Origin: Lachnospiraceae bacterium
GTDB lineage: Bacteria; Bacillota; Clostridia; Lachnospirales; Lachnospiraceae
NCBI GenBank assembly: GCA_017624855.1
Contig: JAGAMF010000005.1
Location: forward strand, 666,188-730,187
DNA length: 64,000 bases
Reading direction: 5' to 3'
A program made the position numbers and the translations under genes. Below the pieces are notes generated by a model. The model had not been told where the DNA came from. It did no database searches and saw only the letters and a list, made by a program, of their open reading frames with translations. Shown here in pieces: positions 9,384-18,318 of this stretch. Each line of letters starts with the position of its first letter. The first letter of the stretch is position 1.

Positions 9384-9611
9384 ATGATTAATCCTGCAAA
9401 ATTATTAACATTAAAAAAAGATTGGGAAGGCTTTGCTCAAAGACATCCTAAATTTGTTCAGTTTTTTATGACACTTATGCAGAACGGTGTGGGTGTTGGC
9501 AGCGTAATTGATGTTACCGTAACTTTACCCGACGGAAAAAGCTATCAGTCCAACATGCGCCTGACACAGGAAGATGTTGATTTTGTAAAAAACATCGGTA
9601 ACATGATGTAA
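9384..9611 (+). CDS. Small hypothetical protein (75 aa)
   Basis: A short frame starting at ATG 9384, 8 bases after a GAGGT Shine-Dalgarno; the in-frame ATG at 9378 is too close to it. The protein has a Leu/Lys-rich start, RHPKFVQFFMTLMQNG and a C-terminal VTLPDGKSYQSNMRLTQEDV. No membrane segment or known motif. It has its own intergenic regions on both sides and codon use like its neighbours, so I take it as real. Function unknown. Confidence 0.65.
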   Translation: MINPAKLLTLKKDWEGFAQRHPKFVQFFMTLMQNGVGVGSVIDVTVTLPDGKSYQSNMRLTQEDVDFVKNIGNMM

Positions 9612-9685
9612 TTAAAAGGCCATAGGAATATTTTAAATTAAAAAAACTCATACTGATAACATCTTTATGCGGAAAGGTGAAGTTT

Positions 9686-10819
9686 ATGAATAAGCAAATC
9701 GGTATGAGCAGTACACAGCTTGGGGCGCCGGTATACATCCGTGAGTGGGCGTCGGCAGTGGGCAAAAAAGAAGGAGAAGGTCCGTTAAGCCAGCTTTTTG
9801 ATTTTGTGGCAGGGGATGACCTTCTTGGAAACAAAACATGGGAAGAAGCAGAAAGTGCTTTTCAAAAAAAGGCGGTTTCTCTTTTATTTGAAAAGGATCC
9901 CGATACATGCAATCGGGTGCGTTTTTTGCTTGCCGGAGATTTGCTGGGACAGGAGATTGCATCTTCTTTTGGCTTAAAAGATTATCGCATTCCTATGTTT
10001 GGTTTGTATGGTGCCTGTTCTACCTGCGGTGAGTCTTTGGGCCTTGGATCAATGTTAATAGACGGAGGATTTGCTGACCGGTTGGTTTGTGTAACATCCA
10101 GTCATTTTGCCAGTGCAGAGAAGGAATTTCGTTATCCTTTGGATTACGGCAGCCAAAGACCGCCATCTTCCACATGGACAGTGACGGGGAGCGGCGCATA
10201 TCTTTTAAGCAAAGAAAGCGATCGTAAGTATCTTAACAACCAAACGGTGGGAGAAGCGAACCAAAACGATTCTCCAATTGTGGATAAAAGTGTATTTGAT
10301 TTGCCGCGGAAATGTTTTATAGAGCGAAAATATGAAGTGGCAATTACCGGAATTACTACCGGTAAAATTGTGGATTATGGGATTAAGGATTCTATGAATA
10401 TGGGGGCATGTATGGCACCGGCGGCATGCGATACCATCTACCGTAATTTAAGGGATTTTGACAGACAGCCCGGATACTATGACAAAATCATTACCGGTGA
10501 TTTGGGTACGGTGGGACAAACCGTTCTCATTGACTTGTTAAAACAAAAGGGCTATGATATCAGCGACCGTCATATGGATTGCGGCATAGAGATTTTTAAC
10601 GGTGAGGAGCAGGGGACCAATGCCGGCGGTAGCGGTTGCGGTTGTGCGGCAAGTGTGCTTGCGGCATATATTTTACCCAGACTTGCCTGCGGTGAATGGA
10701 AGAGGGTTTTGTTTCTTCCTACGGGAGCATTGCTCAGTAAGGTGAGTTTTAATGAGGGTAAAAGTATCCCGGGCATCGCTCATGCGGTGGTAATCGAGTG
10801 CATGAAGCAGAGCTTGTGA
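9686..10819 (+). CDS. spoVAD: Stage V sporulation protein AD
   Basis: 377 residues from ATG 9686, 6 bases after AAAGGTG. Thiolase-like fold signatures of SpoVAD are present: GLYGACSTCGESLGLG, SSHFASAEKEFRYPLDYG, GSGAYLLS, GDLGTVGQ and a C-terminal LLSKVSFNEGKSIPGIAHAV. In Bacillus, SpoVAD binds dipicolinic acid and is part of the SpoVA channel that loads it into the forespore. Normally it sits in a spoVAC-spoVAD-spoVAE(B) block. Here spoVAC is absent and spoVAE lies about 6 kb downstream beyond unrelated genes. The protein is about 40 residues longer than the usual ~338, through an N-terminal stretch and mid-protein insertions. Confidence 0.87.
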   Translation: MNKQIGMSSTQLGAPVYIREWASAVGKKEGEGPLSQLFDFVAGDDLLGNKTWEEAESAFQKKAVSLLFEKDPDTCNRVRFLLAGDLLGQEIASSFGLKDYRIPMFGLYGACSTCGESLGLGSMLIDGGFADRLVCVTSSHFASAEKEFRYPLDYGSQRPPSSTWTVTGSGAYLLSKESDRKYLNNQTVGEANQNDSPIVDKSVFDLPRKCFIERKYEVAITGITTGKIVDYGIKDSMNMGACMAPAACDTIYRNLRDFDRQPGYYDKIITGDLGTVGQTVLIDLLKQKGYDISDRHMDCGIEIFNGEEQGTNAGGSGCGCAASVLAAYILPRLACGEWKRVLFLPTGALLSKVSFNEGKSIPGIAHAVVIECMKQSL

Positions 10820-10924
10820 AAAGACCGGAATTATATTTGAAAATATAATCGAAAATGATAATCAAGACGATAATATAAAACGATAATTAAACGCAATAAT
10901 AACGAAAGAACTTAGGTAATAGAT

Positions 10925-11827
10925 ATGAAGAAGTGGTTGGGAAGCGGTATGCTTCTTTTGACGGCGATGATTTGGGGTGTGGCCTTTGTTGCCCAAAGTG
11001 TGGGTATGGACTATGTGGAGCCATTTACCTTTAATTTTGCCAGATATATAATAGGCGGTGTTGTGTTACTGCCTTTTTTAAAACTGGGGAATTCTGATTT
11101 GCCAAAAGAAAATACAGAAGATAAAACCAAGAAAAAGCAGTGTCTGCGCCGTTCCGTCATTGGTGGTATCGGTTGCGGTGTACTGTTGTTTTGTGCCAGC
11201 ATGCTGCAACAGTTTGGAATCATGTATACCAATGTGGTGGGAAAAGCAGGTTTTATAACGGCACTTTATATTATTCTTGTGCCGGTACTGGGAATTTTCT
11301 TCCGTAAAAAGACCAAGCCACTGCTTTGGATTTGCGTAGGGATATCCGTGATCGGCCTGTATCTGCTGTGCGTATCGGACGGATATCGTTTGGAACTTGC
11401 GGATATTTTGCTTTTGGCCTGCGCCCTGTTTTTTGCATTCCATATTATATTTATTGATTACATATCTCCCAATACAAACGGTGTATTGGTGTCTTGTGTG
11501 CAGTTTTTTGTGTCGGGACTTTTTTGCATGGTGGCCATGTTTTTGTTTGAAAGTCCCAGTTTCGCAGGTATGTTAAAAGCGTATGTACCGATTCTGTATA
11601 CCGGTGTGCTTTCCTGCGGTGTAGCCTATACATTCCAGATTCTTGGACAAAAGTATGTGGAGCCAACCAAAGCTTCTTTGATTCTGTGCTTAGAGTCCGT
11701 TGTGGCAGTTCTTGCCGGCTGGCTTTTGTTGCAACAGGCATTGAGCATCAGAGAATTGCTTGGATGTATTATTATGTTTGTGGCAATTATTATGGCGCAA
11801 TTCGTGCAAAAAGAAGAATCAATCTAA
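10925..11827 (+). CDS. EamA/DMT-family transporter
   Basis: 300 residues, about ten membrane helices in two EamA repeats (start LTAMIWGVAFVAQSVGM; second half CALFFAFHIIFIDYISP; end LSIRELLGCIIMFVAIIMAQ). Drug/metabolite-superfamily exporters of this type move amino acids, nucleotides or small metabolites; specificity cannot be read. It stands between spoVAD and a strong terminator and has a weak RBS (AGG, 9 bases before ATG). Confidence 0.85.
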   Translation: MKKWLGSGMLLLTAMIWGVAFVAQSVGMDYVEPFTFNFARYIIGGVVLLPFLKLGNSDLPKENTEDKTKKKQCLRRSVIGGIGCGVLLFCASMLQQFGIMYTNVVGKAGFITALYIILVPVLGIFFRKKTKPLLWICVGISVIGLYLLCVSDGYRLELADILLLACALFFAFHIIFIDYISPNTNGVLVSCVQFFVSGLFCMVAMFLFESPSFAGMLKAYVPILYTGVLSCGVAYTFQILGQKYVEPTKASLILCLESVVAVLAGWLLLQQALSIRELLGCIIMFVAIIMAQFVQKEESI

Positions 11828-11858
11828 TATAATAAGGGTCACGGTATTGTAATAGGAT

Positions 11859-11910
11859 TCCCCTTAAGTAGATAAGGTAAATAACCAAAATCTGCTTAAG
11901 GGGATTTTTT
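11859..11910 (+). terminator. Terminator after the EamA transporter
   Basis: Arms TCCCCTTAAGTAGA (11859-11872) and TCTGCTTAAGGGGA (11891-11904) pair with a single G-U, followed by TTTTTT. Long AT-rich loop of 18 bases. Confidence 0.88.
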
Positions 11911-12002
11911 GCGTCTGTTTTCAACTATCGGTTGCTTTTCCCGGGAGGGAGATTTTGTTATATTTTAGGTAAGCCTATAGAAAAATGTGTGAGGGGATTT
12001 TT

Positions 12003-13157
12003 ATGGATTGGGATTTTGGAAAAAAGAATTCAAACAGAGTATATTTAAAAGATGTTGCAGAAATTAGAAAGGGTATTCTTCTTTCGGAGCATGACATACA
12101 TCCGGTAGAGCAGGGAGAAAGCGAACATGAGTATGTTGTGCTTAATCTCAGAAAAGGGAATATGTTTGGTTGTATTTTCTGGGATTCCCAGGATTTGGTA
12201 TGGACAGATAAGCCTGTTCCGAAGGAGTATTTAACACAGTTGAACGATATAATTATTCCGCTGAATAACAGAGAATGGATGCTTATCGTGGGGAAAAAAG
12301 AAGTTGGTTATATTATTCCCGATTATTATATCGTGGTGCGCACAAATCGCAGGAAGCTTCTTCCGGAGTATTTATACAAAATTGTGTCTGACAACAGACG
12401 AAAACTTGGTTCAAGTTTCTGCTTAGGCAGTGAAAAGAAAATTTTTTGGGCAGAGTTTTCCGGCGAAGAGTGCCCTCCCATAGGAATGGAAGACTATCTT
12501 TTGGCAGAATTGGAATTAAAAGACATAGAGAACCAGAAACATGAAGGAGGAGCAATTCGCTCCAGAATGAATGCACGCGGAGATTATTATGAACAGGCAA
12601 AATTGCATGAAAAAATAAGCAGAAGTTGTGAATTGCAGCGAAAGTGGGAGGCTGAGGGACTGTATCATATAGAAGGAAAAGATTATCATTTGGAGGTAAT
12701 AGAATCTTTAAGAGAATCGGTGCATTTGGAAGATGATAAAATTGTTGTAAATGTGGTAGATGCAATGGATAATACCCGCATTAAGCGGATGCTTATAAAA
12801 TGGTATCATGAATATTGTGAAGTTATAGCTAAAAAATATATGGATGAAAACTATCCCAGATTTGCTGCCTATAACATTCCTTATCCGACTATTGAATTAT
12901 TGGAAATGAAGGCGGTTATGGGAAAATGTAATTGTGAGAAAGGCAAGATAAAATTCAGTACGATATTGTTTTCCTTGCCGCCTAAATATATTGAATATGT
13001 TGTTGTGCATGAGTTGGCTCATTTCGTTTATCACAATCATAAAAAAGATTTTTGGTTACTTGTGGAAGAAATAATGCCCGATTGGAAACAGTATGATGAA
13101 AGCTTGGGTGATGAATTAAGAAACAGAAGATGCATAAGAAAAAAAGACATGTTCTAA
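12003..13157 (+). CDS. HsdS-TRD-like domain fused to a YgjP-like zinc metallopeptidase
   Basis: 384 residues from ATG 12003 (GAGGGG 6 bases upstream). The first ~165 residues look like one half of a type I restriction specificity subunit: opening LKDVAEIRKGILLS, then YVVLNLRKG, DIIIPLNNR and the closing YYIVVRTNRRKLLPEYLYKIV. A helical linker follows (about 165-215). The C-terminal part is a YgjP/DUF45 (WLM/SprT-like) metallopeptidase with HELAH at 336-340, a third zinc ligand His346 and FW after it, then EEIMPDWK. No methylase or restriction subunit is nearby. I infer sequence-directed DNA binding coupled to proteolysis, perhaps of DNA-bound proteins. A degenerate paralogue follows 38 bases downstream. 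Domain calls are by motif, without a profile search. Confidence 0.75.
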   Translation: MDWDFGKKNSNRVYLKDVAEIRKGILLSEHDIHPVEQGESEHEYVVLNLRKGNMFGCIFWDSQDLVWTDKPVPKEYLTQLNDIIIPLNNREWMLIVGKKEVGYIIPDYYIVVRTNRRKLLPEYLYKIVSDNRRKLGSSFCLGSEKKIFWAEFSGEECPPIGMEDYLLAELELKDIENQKHEGGAIRSRMNARGDYYEQAKLHEKISRSCELQRKWEAEGLYHIEGKDYHLEVIESLRESVHLEDDKIVVNVVDAMDNTRIKRMLIKWYHEYCEVIAKKYMDENYPRFAAYNIPYPTIELLEMKAVMGKCNCEKGKIKFSTILFSLPPKYIEYVVVHELAHFVYHNHKKDFWLLVEEIMPDWKQYDESLGDELRNRRCIRKKDMF

Positions 13158-13195
13158 AACGGAGATATGCATATTAGGAGATCGGAGGAAACAGT

Positions 13196-14314
13196 ATGAG
13201 GGTCGATTTAAAAGATACTGCCACCATATTGCGGGGGGCTGAAATAGGTTCAACTGAGGTTTCGGTATCGGATTCGGGCGAATATAAATATATTGTTTTG
13301 GACATAAAAAAAGTAGACGATATGGGATGTTTCGTTCACGAAGATGATGACTGTATAAGAACCAACAATATTGTAGATTCCGGCTATATTACCGCAAAAG
13401 GCGATGTGATTGCCGGCATATCAAAAGAGGATGCGGTTTTTGTGGTAGGAGAAGCGGAAGAGGGATATATTATCCCTTCGGATTGTGTTGTTTTTAGGAC
13501 AAATGCCAATCAATTGTTGCCGGAATATCTTTGCAAAGAAATTACCTGTTATAAGGCAGGGGGCGGAACTTCGTTTTTGCCTGCCGGAGCTGAAGATCGG
13601 TTTTGGATGAATTTTGATAAATTCGGTGAGGAGGACGATGCGGAAGAACTTCATGGTGATTGTTTTGATTCATATTTTTGCGGAAAAATTGATCTGCCGG
13701 CATTGGATGAGCAGGAGAAAGAAGGCGAAAGTGTAAGAAAGTGTTTGAAAGAGCGTGCAATGGCATATATTATGAATGGCACACTCGATGAAAGTCCGAC
13801 TAAGAAAAAGGATATTTACTATGAGATTTTGGGAGAAATTTATGATTTTGAAGTGAGAAAAAGCGAGGAAGAAAGCGTCGATATTGAAAATGACAGCGCA
13901 ATCGTGGTGCGGACAAATCATGTAACCAATAAAAGAAGAGTTGAGAAATTGTTATCTGATTGGTATCGTGCATGGTGTGAAGAAATTGTCGGCGAAGTTT
14001 TAGAGAAATATAAAGATGCAATCAATAAATACAGTGTGGCTTTTCCGGAGTATGAAATTATGACCATGGATGATAAACTGATTCGCTACTTTCCCAAAGA
14101 AAATAAGTTGATTATAGATCCTATGCTTTTTACGGCGCCGAGAGAGTATGTGGAATATGTGATAATAGAGCATTTTATTCGTTGCTCTCATCGTGGTGAT
14201 TTATTATCTTTTGCAGAGATAATGCATGAAATAATGCCCGGGTGGCTGGAATATGCAATCCTTTTAAATGACACGATGAATTCAGTTTATTGTATAAAAA
14301 TTGTTCCCGCATAA
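13196..14314 (+). CDS. Paralogue of the TRD-metallopeptidase fusion with lost zinc site
   Basis: 372 residues with CGGAGG 7 bases before the ATG. It has the same plan as the preceding gene: DLKDTATILRGAEIG start, YIVLDIKKV, GDVIAGISK, CVVFRTNANQLLPEYL, a linker, then a YgjP-type fold with LLSDWYRAWCEE and EYVIIEHF...HEIMPGW. Aligned without gaps between EYV and EIMP, the HELAH ligands become EHFIR (325-329) and the third His becomes Asp. The catalytic Glu and all three zinc ligands are gone, so it should be a pseudo-enzyme. It is likely co-transcribed with the active-looking copy and closed by its own terminator. A partner, regulator or decoy role is inference. Confidence 0.72.
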   Translation: MRVDLKDTATILRGAEIGSTEVSVSDSGEYKYIVLDIKKVDDMGCFVHEDDDCIRTNNIVDSGYITAKGDVIAGISKEDAVFVVGEAEEGYIIPSDCVVFRTNANQLLPEYLCKEITCYKAGGGTSFLPAGAEDRFWMNFDKFGEEDDAEELHGDCFDSYFCGKIDLPALDEQEKEGESVRKCLKERAMAYIMNGTLDESPTKKKDIYYEILGEIYDFEVRKSEEESVDIENDSAIVVRTNHVTNKRRVEKLLSDWYRAWCEEIVGEVLEKYKDAINKYSVAFPEYEIMTMDDKLIRYFPKENKLIIDPMLFTAPREYVEYVIIEHFIRCSHRGDLLSFAEIMHEIMPGWLEYAILLNDTMNSVYCIKIVPA

Positions 14315-14345
14315 TTTATTTATATCTGTATAAAATATTACTTAT

Positions 14346-14386
14346 AAAAGTACATATGATCCCTTGGGGAGATATGTACTTTTTTA
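14346..14386 (+). terminator. Terminator after the TRD-metallopeptidase pair
   Basis: Arms AAAAGTACATAT and ATATGTACTTTT form a perfect 12-bp stem around a 14-base loop, with a T run. It separates the pair from the PTS gene and marks the two fusion genes as one unit. Confidence 0.87.
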
Positions 14387-14462
14387 TATGCGCAGATAGT
14401 ATGAAAGAAATATCCGGTGAGAGATAAAAGAGAATCCGGTTTGCGCAGGAACGGAGAACAAT

Positions 14463-16721
14463 ATGAAAGATAAAATTTTTGGCGTGCTTCAACGGGTGGG
14501 AAGGTCTTTTATGCTTCCCATTGCCATTTTGCCGGCAGCAGGTTTACTTCTGGGATTTGGTGGTTCGTTTAGTAATATGACCACCTTGGAAACTTATGGA
14601 TTAACCGAAATTATGGGGCCGGGAACCATATTGAATGCAATTTTTATTGTGATGAGGGATGCGGGAGATATTGTATTCGCAAACCTGCCCCTTATTTTTG
14701 CCATTGGTGTTGCTATCGGTATGGCAAAACAGGAGAAAGCGGTGGCGGCATTGGCGGCGGCCATTGCATTTTTTATCATGCACGCATCCATTGGTGCCTT
14801 AATTACCATTCGAGGTGGGGCGGAGAGTATGTTAAGTGGGGCTGTTGCCTCCGTATGTGGCATTACTTCCCTGCAAATGGGTGTGTTTGGTGGTATTTTG
14901 GTGGGGATTGGTGTGGCATGGCTGCATAATCGATTCTATAAAATTGAGCTTCCCAAGGTGCTTTCTTTTTTCGGAGGCACAAGATTTGTGCCCATTATCA
15001 GTGCGCTGGTGTATACACTTGTGGGTATTTTAATGTTTTTTATCTGGCCTGTGATTCAAAGCGGTATTTATGCGGTGGGTGATTTCGTGTTGCGTTCCGG
15101 TTATTTTGGTACATGGATATATGGCTTAATGGAGCGGCTTTTAATTCCTTTCGGCCTGCATCATGTATTTTATCTACCTTTTTGGCAAACAGGTCTTGGC
15201 GGAACCATGGAAATAGACGGGCGGCTGGTTGAGGGGGCTCAAAACATTTTCTTTGCTCAGCTGGCATCTCCCAATGTGAATCGGTTTGCGGTATCGGCTA
15301 CCCGATTTATGTCGGGAAAATTCCCGCTGATGATTTTTGGATTGCCCGGTGCGGCGCTGGCAATGTATCGCACCGCACGACTGGAAAACCGTAAAAAAGT
15401 AGGCGGTTTGTTACTGTCTGCCGCGCTGACATCCATGTTAACCGGTATTACGGAACCGTTGGAATTTACCTTCCTGTTTGTGGCACCTCTTTTATACGGT
15501 ATTCATTGTGTGTTTGCGGGACTGGCATATATGCTTATGCATGTATTTCAGGTCGGCGTGGGCATGACTTTTTCGGGCGGTTTGGTTGACTTATTCCTTT
15601 TTGGTATTTTACAGGGGAATGCTAAAACCAATTGGATTTGGATCGTAATTGTGGGCGTGTTTTATTTCGTAGCATACTATTTAATCTTTTATTTCCTGAT
15701 TAAAAAAATGGATTTAAAAACACCCGGCCGAGGTGAAGAGGAAGAAATAAAATTGTACAGCCGCAAAGACATGGAAGCAAAGGCACAAAAAGGCGAAAGT
15801 GATTCGGAGAAAGAAAGTGGAGCGATGCTTTTATCCCGGAATATCTGCCGGGGACTTGGCGGAGTTGCCAATATTTCCGACATTGACTGTTGTGCCACAA
15901 GATTACGATGTACCGTGCATAAAGCGGAATTGGTGGATGATGCATTTCTAAAAGATACAGGTGCTTCGGGAGTGATTCATAAGGGAAACGGCGTACAGAT
16001 TATCTATGGTCCGCGGGTCACAGTAATTAAGTCTGATTTGGAGGAATATATTGAGAGGTTCCCGGAAGGAGAAGATGTAGAGGTAAGACACAGTGACTCA
16101 TTGGAACAGATGAGTGAAACAGATGGTGTAAAGAAAGGAGAACAGGCTATGTTTGGTAAACGGGATAAAAAAGAAAAGACATATGAGGAAAAGCCGAAGA
16201 ACGGTTGCAGCAAAGTGATATATGCGGACCCGGATGCGCAAAAAGAACGCAGGCTTACCAAGTCAGTGGTGATTTGCAGCCCCATTACGGGAGTTGCTTC
16301 AGAATTGTCGGAGGTGCCGGATGAAGCATTTTCTAAGAAAATAGTAGGTGACGGTGTGGCAATTACGCCTGCTGACGGTAACATTTATGCACCGGAAGAC
16401 GGTGAAATTGTATTTGTTTACGATACTAAGCATGCGATTGGATTCTTATCTTACACCGGAATTCCCCTTTTGCTTCACATCGGTATTGATACGGTTAAAT
16501 TAAACGGACAGGGATTTGAGGTATTGGTTGAGAATGGTCAGAAGGTAAAAAAAGGCGAGCTTCTTATGCGAGTGGCTTTGTCTTATATTCAGGCAAATGC
16601 TCCCAGCACCATGTCTCCTGTTATTCTTTCCGAAATGCATGAAAATCAGGAAATCAGAATTTTAAAAACCGGCAAAGTAGAAGCGGGAGAAGAATTATTT
16701 GCGGTGGATTTTTATGAGTAA
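14463..16721 (+). CDS. PTS glucose-family permease, fused EIIC-EIIB-EIIA
   Basis: 752 residues. EIIC (1-~415) has about ten membrane segments and the substrate-region motifs GLHHVFYLPFW and GITEPLEF. EIIB (about 460-535) carries the phosphorylated Cys477 in DCCATRLR. EIIA (about 605-745) carries the active His672 (LLLHIGIDTV) and the supporting His657 (TKHAIGF). The protein takes phosphate from HPr and imports and phosphorylates a hexose. The glucose/maltose/N-acetylglucosamine subfamilies share these motifs, so the sugar is uncertain. The EIIB-EIIA linker (about 540-600) is long and charged. I see no antiterminator RNA in the leader and no sugar-metabolism genes next to it. Confidence 0.88.
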   Translation: MKDKIFGVLQRVGRSFMLPIAILPAAGLLLGFGGSFSNMTTLETYGLTEIMGPGTILNAIFIVMRDAGDIVFANLPLIFAIGVAIGMAKQEKAVAALAAAIAFFIMHASIGALITIRGGAESMLSGAVASVCGITSLQMGVFGGILVGIGVAWLHNRFYKIELPKVLSFFGGTRFVPIISALVYTLVGILMFFIWPVIQSGIYAVGDFVLRSGYFGTWIYGLMERLLIPFGLHHVFYLPFWQTGLGGTMEIDGRLVEGAQNIFFAQLASPNVNRFAVSATRFMSGKFPLMIFGLPGAALAMYRTARLENRKKVGGLLLSAALTSMLTGITEPLEFTFLFVAPLLYGIHCVFAGLAYMLMHVFQVGVGMTFSGGLVDLFLFGILQGNAKTNWIWIVIVGVFYFVAYYLIFYFLIKKMDLKTPGRGEEEEIKLYSRKDMEAKAQKGESDSEKESGAMLLSRNICRGLGGVANISDIDCCATRLRCTVHKAELVDDAFLKDTGASGVIHKGNGVQIIYGPRVTVIKSDLEEYIERFPEGEDVEVRHSDSLEQMSETDGVKKGEQAMFGKRDKKEKTYEEKPKNGCSKVIYADPDAQKERRLTKSVVICSPITGVASELSEVPDEAFSKKIVGDGVAITPADGNIYAPEDGEIVFVYDTKHAIGFLSYTGIPLLLHIGIDTVKLNGQGFEVLVENGQKVKKGELLMRVALSYIQANAPSTMSPVILSEMHENQEIRILKTGKVEAGEELFAVDFYE

Positions 16722-16795
16722 TCCTTGGCGATATCATTTAGAAACATTGGCTATTGTGAAATCAGATTATAAATTTAGAAAGTGTAAAAGAAATT

Positions 16796-17152
16796 ATGAT
16801 TTATATTAAAGCATTTGTGATTGGAGGGCTGATTTGTTTGCTCTGCCAGATACTATTGGAGAAAACCAAAATGATGCCGGGCAGAATTATGGTGTTGTTG
16901 GTATGTCTCGGCGCGGTATTAAGTTTCTTTGGTTTGTACGAGCCTTTTCTGGAATTTGCCGGAGCGGGAGCGTCAGTGCCCCTACTGGGCTTTGGACATG
17001 TGCTTATGGATGGTGTAAAAGAAGCTGTAGATGAGAATGGCTTTCTTGGTGTTTTTCAGGGCGGATTTAAGGCCGGTGCCTTAGGCACGGCTGCTGCGTT
17101 AATCTTTGGCTATATTGCCAGTTTGATATTTAATCCGAAGAGCAGGAGTTGA
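16796..17152 (+). CDS. spoVAE: Stage V sporulation protein AE
   Basis: 118 residues, the usual length for SpoVAE(B). Four hydrophobic segments; family motifs include AFVIGGLICLLCQIL, KMMPGRIMV, GFGHVLMDGVKEAV and GGFKAGALGTAAALIFGY. It is a membrane part of the SpoVA dipicolinate channel. It is not adjacent to spoVAD (9686-10819), being separated by the transporter, the TRD-metallopeptidase pair and the PTS gene. The Shine-Dalgarno is weak, but the start gives the expected N-terminus. Confidence 0.85.
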   Translation: MIYIKAFVIGGLICLLCQILLEKTKMMPGRIMVLLVCLGAVLSFFGLYEPFLEFAGAGASVPLLGFGHVLMDGVKEAVDENGFLGVFQGGFKAGALGTAAALIFGYIASLIFNPKSRS

Positions 17153-17160
17153 AAGAAAAA

Positions 17161-17200
17161 AGGATTGAGGGTTACTTCCCGAACCCCTCAATCCTCTTTC
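17161..17200. terminator. Bidirectional terminator between convergent spoVAE and the LytTR gene
   Basis: Arms AGGATTGAGGGTT (17161-17173) and AACCCCTCAATCCT (17182-17195) with an A-rich left and T-rich right flank, so it can stop transcription both ways. It overlaps the last codons of the minus-strand gene. Confidence 0.8.
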
Positions 17201-17867
17201 TATCGCCCCAACCCAAGGGCACCTTGGAGTGATCGCTTAACATCACATGGTTTTTCTCTATCTTTACAATGTGGTTGAAATTCACCACATATTTTTTCCC
17301 AAGAAGTAAGAAGGACTCAAAGGGCTGCAACACCGGAATCAATTCCTGTAATGTGCCAAGCTGCATAATGACGCGACCGTCTTTTAATACAATTTTGGTA
17401 CGATATCCGTCGGGATACGCGTAGATGAAATCTTCTTCATAAATATAATAAGTGTTTAAATCGTCACGAATTTCAATGGTGGGAGCGGCTTTCTTTTGCT
17501 TTGCTTCCACTTTATTTATAATTTCGGTTAATTCTTCCGGCTTAAAGGGTTTATCAATATATAAAAGCTCCACAGGAGGCTTGGCATAATCTTCATAGCG
17601 GATAGAAGATGTGCAGAGTACAATGGGAGCCACAACGCCCATTTCGCGCAACAAAATAGCAGTTTCCATGCCATAAGGCGGAAGCTGCGTCATATCGATA
17701 AAAAACAAATCATAAATCATGGGCGACTTGGTTAATGCGTCTACATTACCATAGGCATCAATATACAGAATGCCCTTCGTGTCTTTTCTGCGGTCCGATT
17801 CACGGCCCAACAATCGTTCCAAGTGTTTACGATCTGCTATATTGTCATCACAAATTGCTATATGCAT
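17172..17867 (-). CDS. LytTR-family response regulator (orphan)
   Basis: 231 residues. An N-terminal receiver domain has acidic Asp7/Asp8, phosphoacceptor Asp58 (LFFIDM) and Lys106 (IDKPF). The C-terminal LytTR DNA-binding domain (about 130-228) contains YIYEEDFIYAYPDGYRTKIV, the FLLLGKKYVVNFNHI strand-turn and a closing VPLGWGDRKRIE. Such AgrA/LytR-type regulators usually pair with a HPK10 sensor kinase; none is nearby. The hydrophobic TQLPPYGMET segment is atypical for a receiver. Targets are unknown. Confidence 0.88.
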   Translation of the reverse strand: MHIAICDDNIADRKHLERLLGRESDRRKDTKGILYIDAYGNVDALTKSPMIYDLFFIDMTQLPPYGMETAILLREMGVVAPIVLCTSSIRYEDYAKPPVELLYIDKPFKPEELTEIINKVEAKQKKAAPTIEIRDDLNTYYIYEEDFIYAYPDGYRTKIVLKDGRVIMQLGTLQELIPVLQPFESFLLLGKKYVVNFNHIVKIEKNHVMLSDHSKVPLGWGDRKRIEGFGK

Positions 17868-17947
17868 AGCGAATATCCCCCAAAATAAACCTATATTTTA
17901 ATCGTGCTTTCTTTCCGAATTTGAACAATAAAAAGTATTTCACGCTT

Positions 17948-18241
17948 TTACATCAATTTAATGTCAAAAGGCAGATAAAAAAGCAAGATAGCAAATAAAA
18001 TCTGTCCTATAAGAATAGCCGGCATTCCCCAAACGAAAGAGCGGTGTTTGGTTTTATGACGAAATGTATACATGCCAAGAATTGCGCCGATACTTCCGCC
18101 GATGGCCGCCAGAATAAAAAGAGTGGCTTCAGGAATTCTCCACGCACGCTTTTTGGCTTTCCACTTATCAATTCCCATTACCGTAAAAGCGATAATGTTC
18201 ATGAACAGTGAATAAATTGCCAGCAAGTAGATTGTTTCCAT
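17948..18241 (-). CDS. DUF1294 small membrane protein
   Basis: 97 residues with three to four hydrophobic segments and the family signature GIDKWKAKKRAWRIPE, then GGSIGAILGMYTFRHKT. DUF1294 proteins are widespread and uncharacterised; some are fused to cold-shock domains, this one is not. Lies alone between the LytTR gene and argG, on the same strand as both. Confidence 0.85.
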   Translation of the reverse strand: METIYLLAIYSLFMNIIAFTVMGIDKWKAKKRAWRIPEATLFILAAIGGSIGAILGMYTFRHKTKHRSFVWGMPAILIGQILFAILLFYLPFDIKLM

Positions 18242-18318
18242 AAAGCCACCCTATAAATTCATAAAACAAAACTAAAAGTTACAACAGAAGTTTGTCTGTC
18301 ATAAGTGACAGCATCAAC

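Noticed and set aside
10911-10927. 17-base identity CTTAGGTAATAGATATG shared with 56439-56455, in front of two unrelated genes
   Set aside because: One match of this length in 64 kb of AT-rich DNA is plausible by chance, and both are simple RBS-start regions.
12313-12765. 150-codon minus-strand frame
   Set aside because: Antisense to the TRD-metallopeptidase gene, no RBS or motif.
12003-14314. A complete type I restriction-modification system
   Set aside because: Only TRD-like halves are present; no HsdM or HsdR genes in the window.
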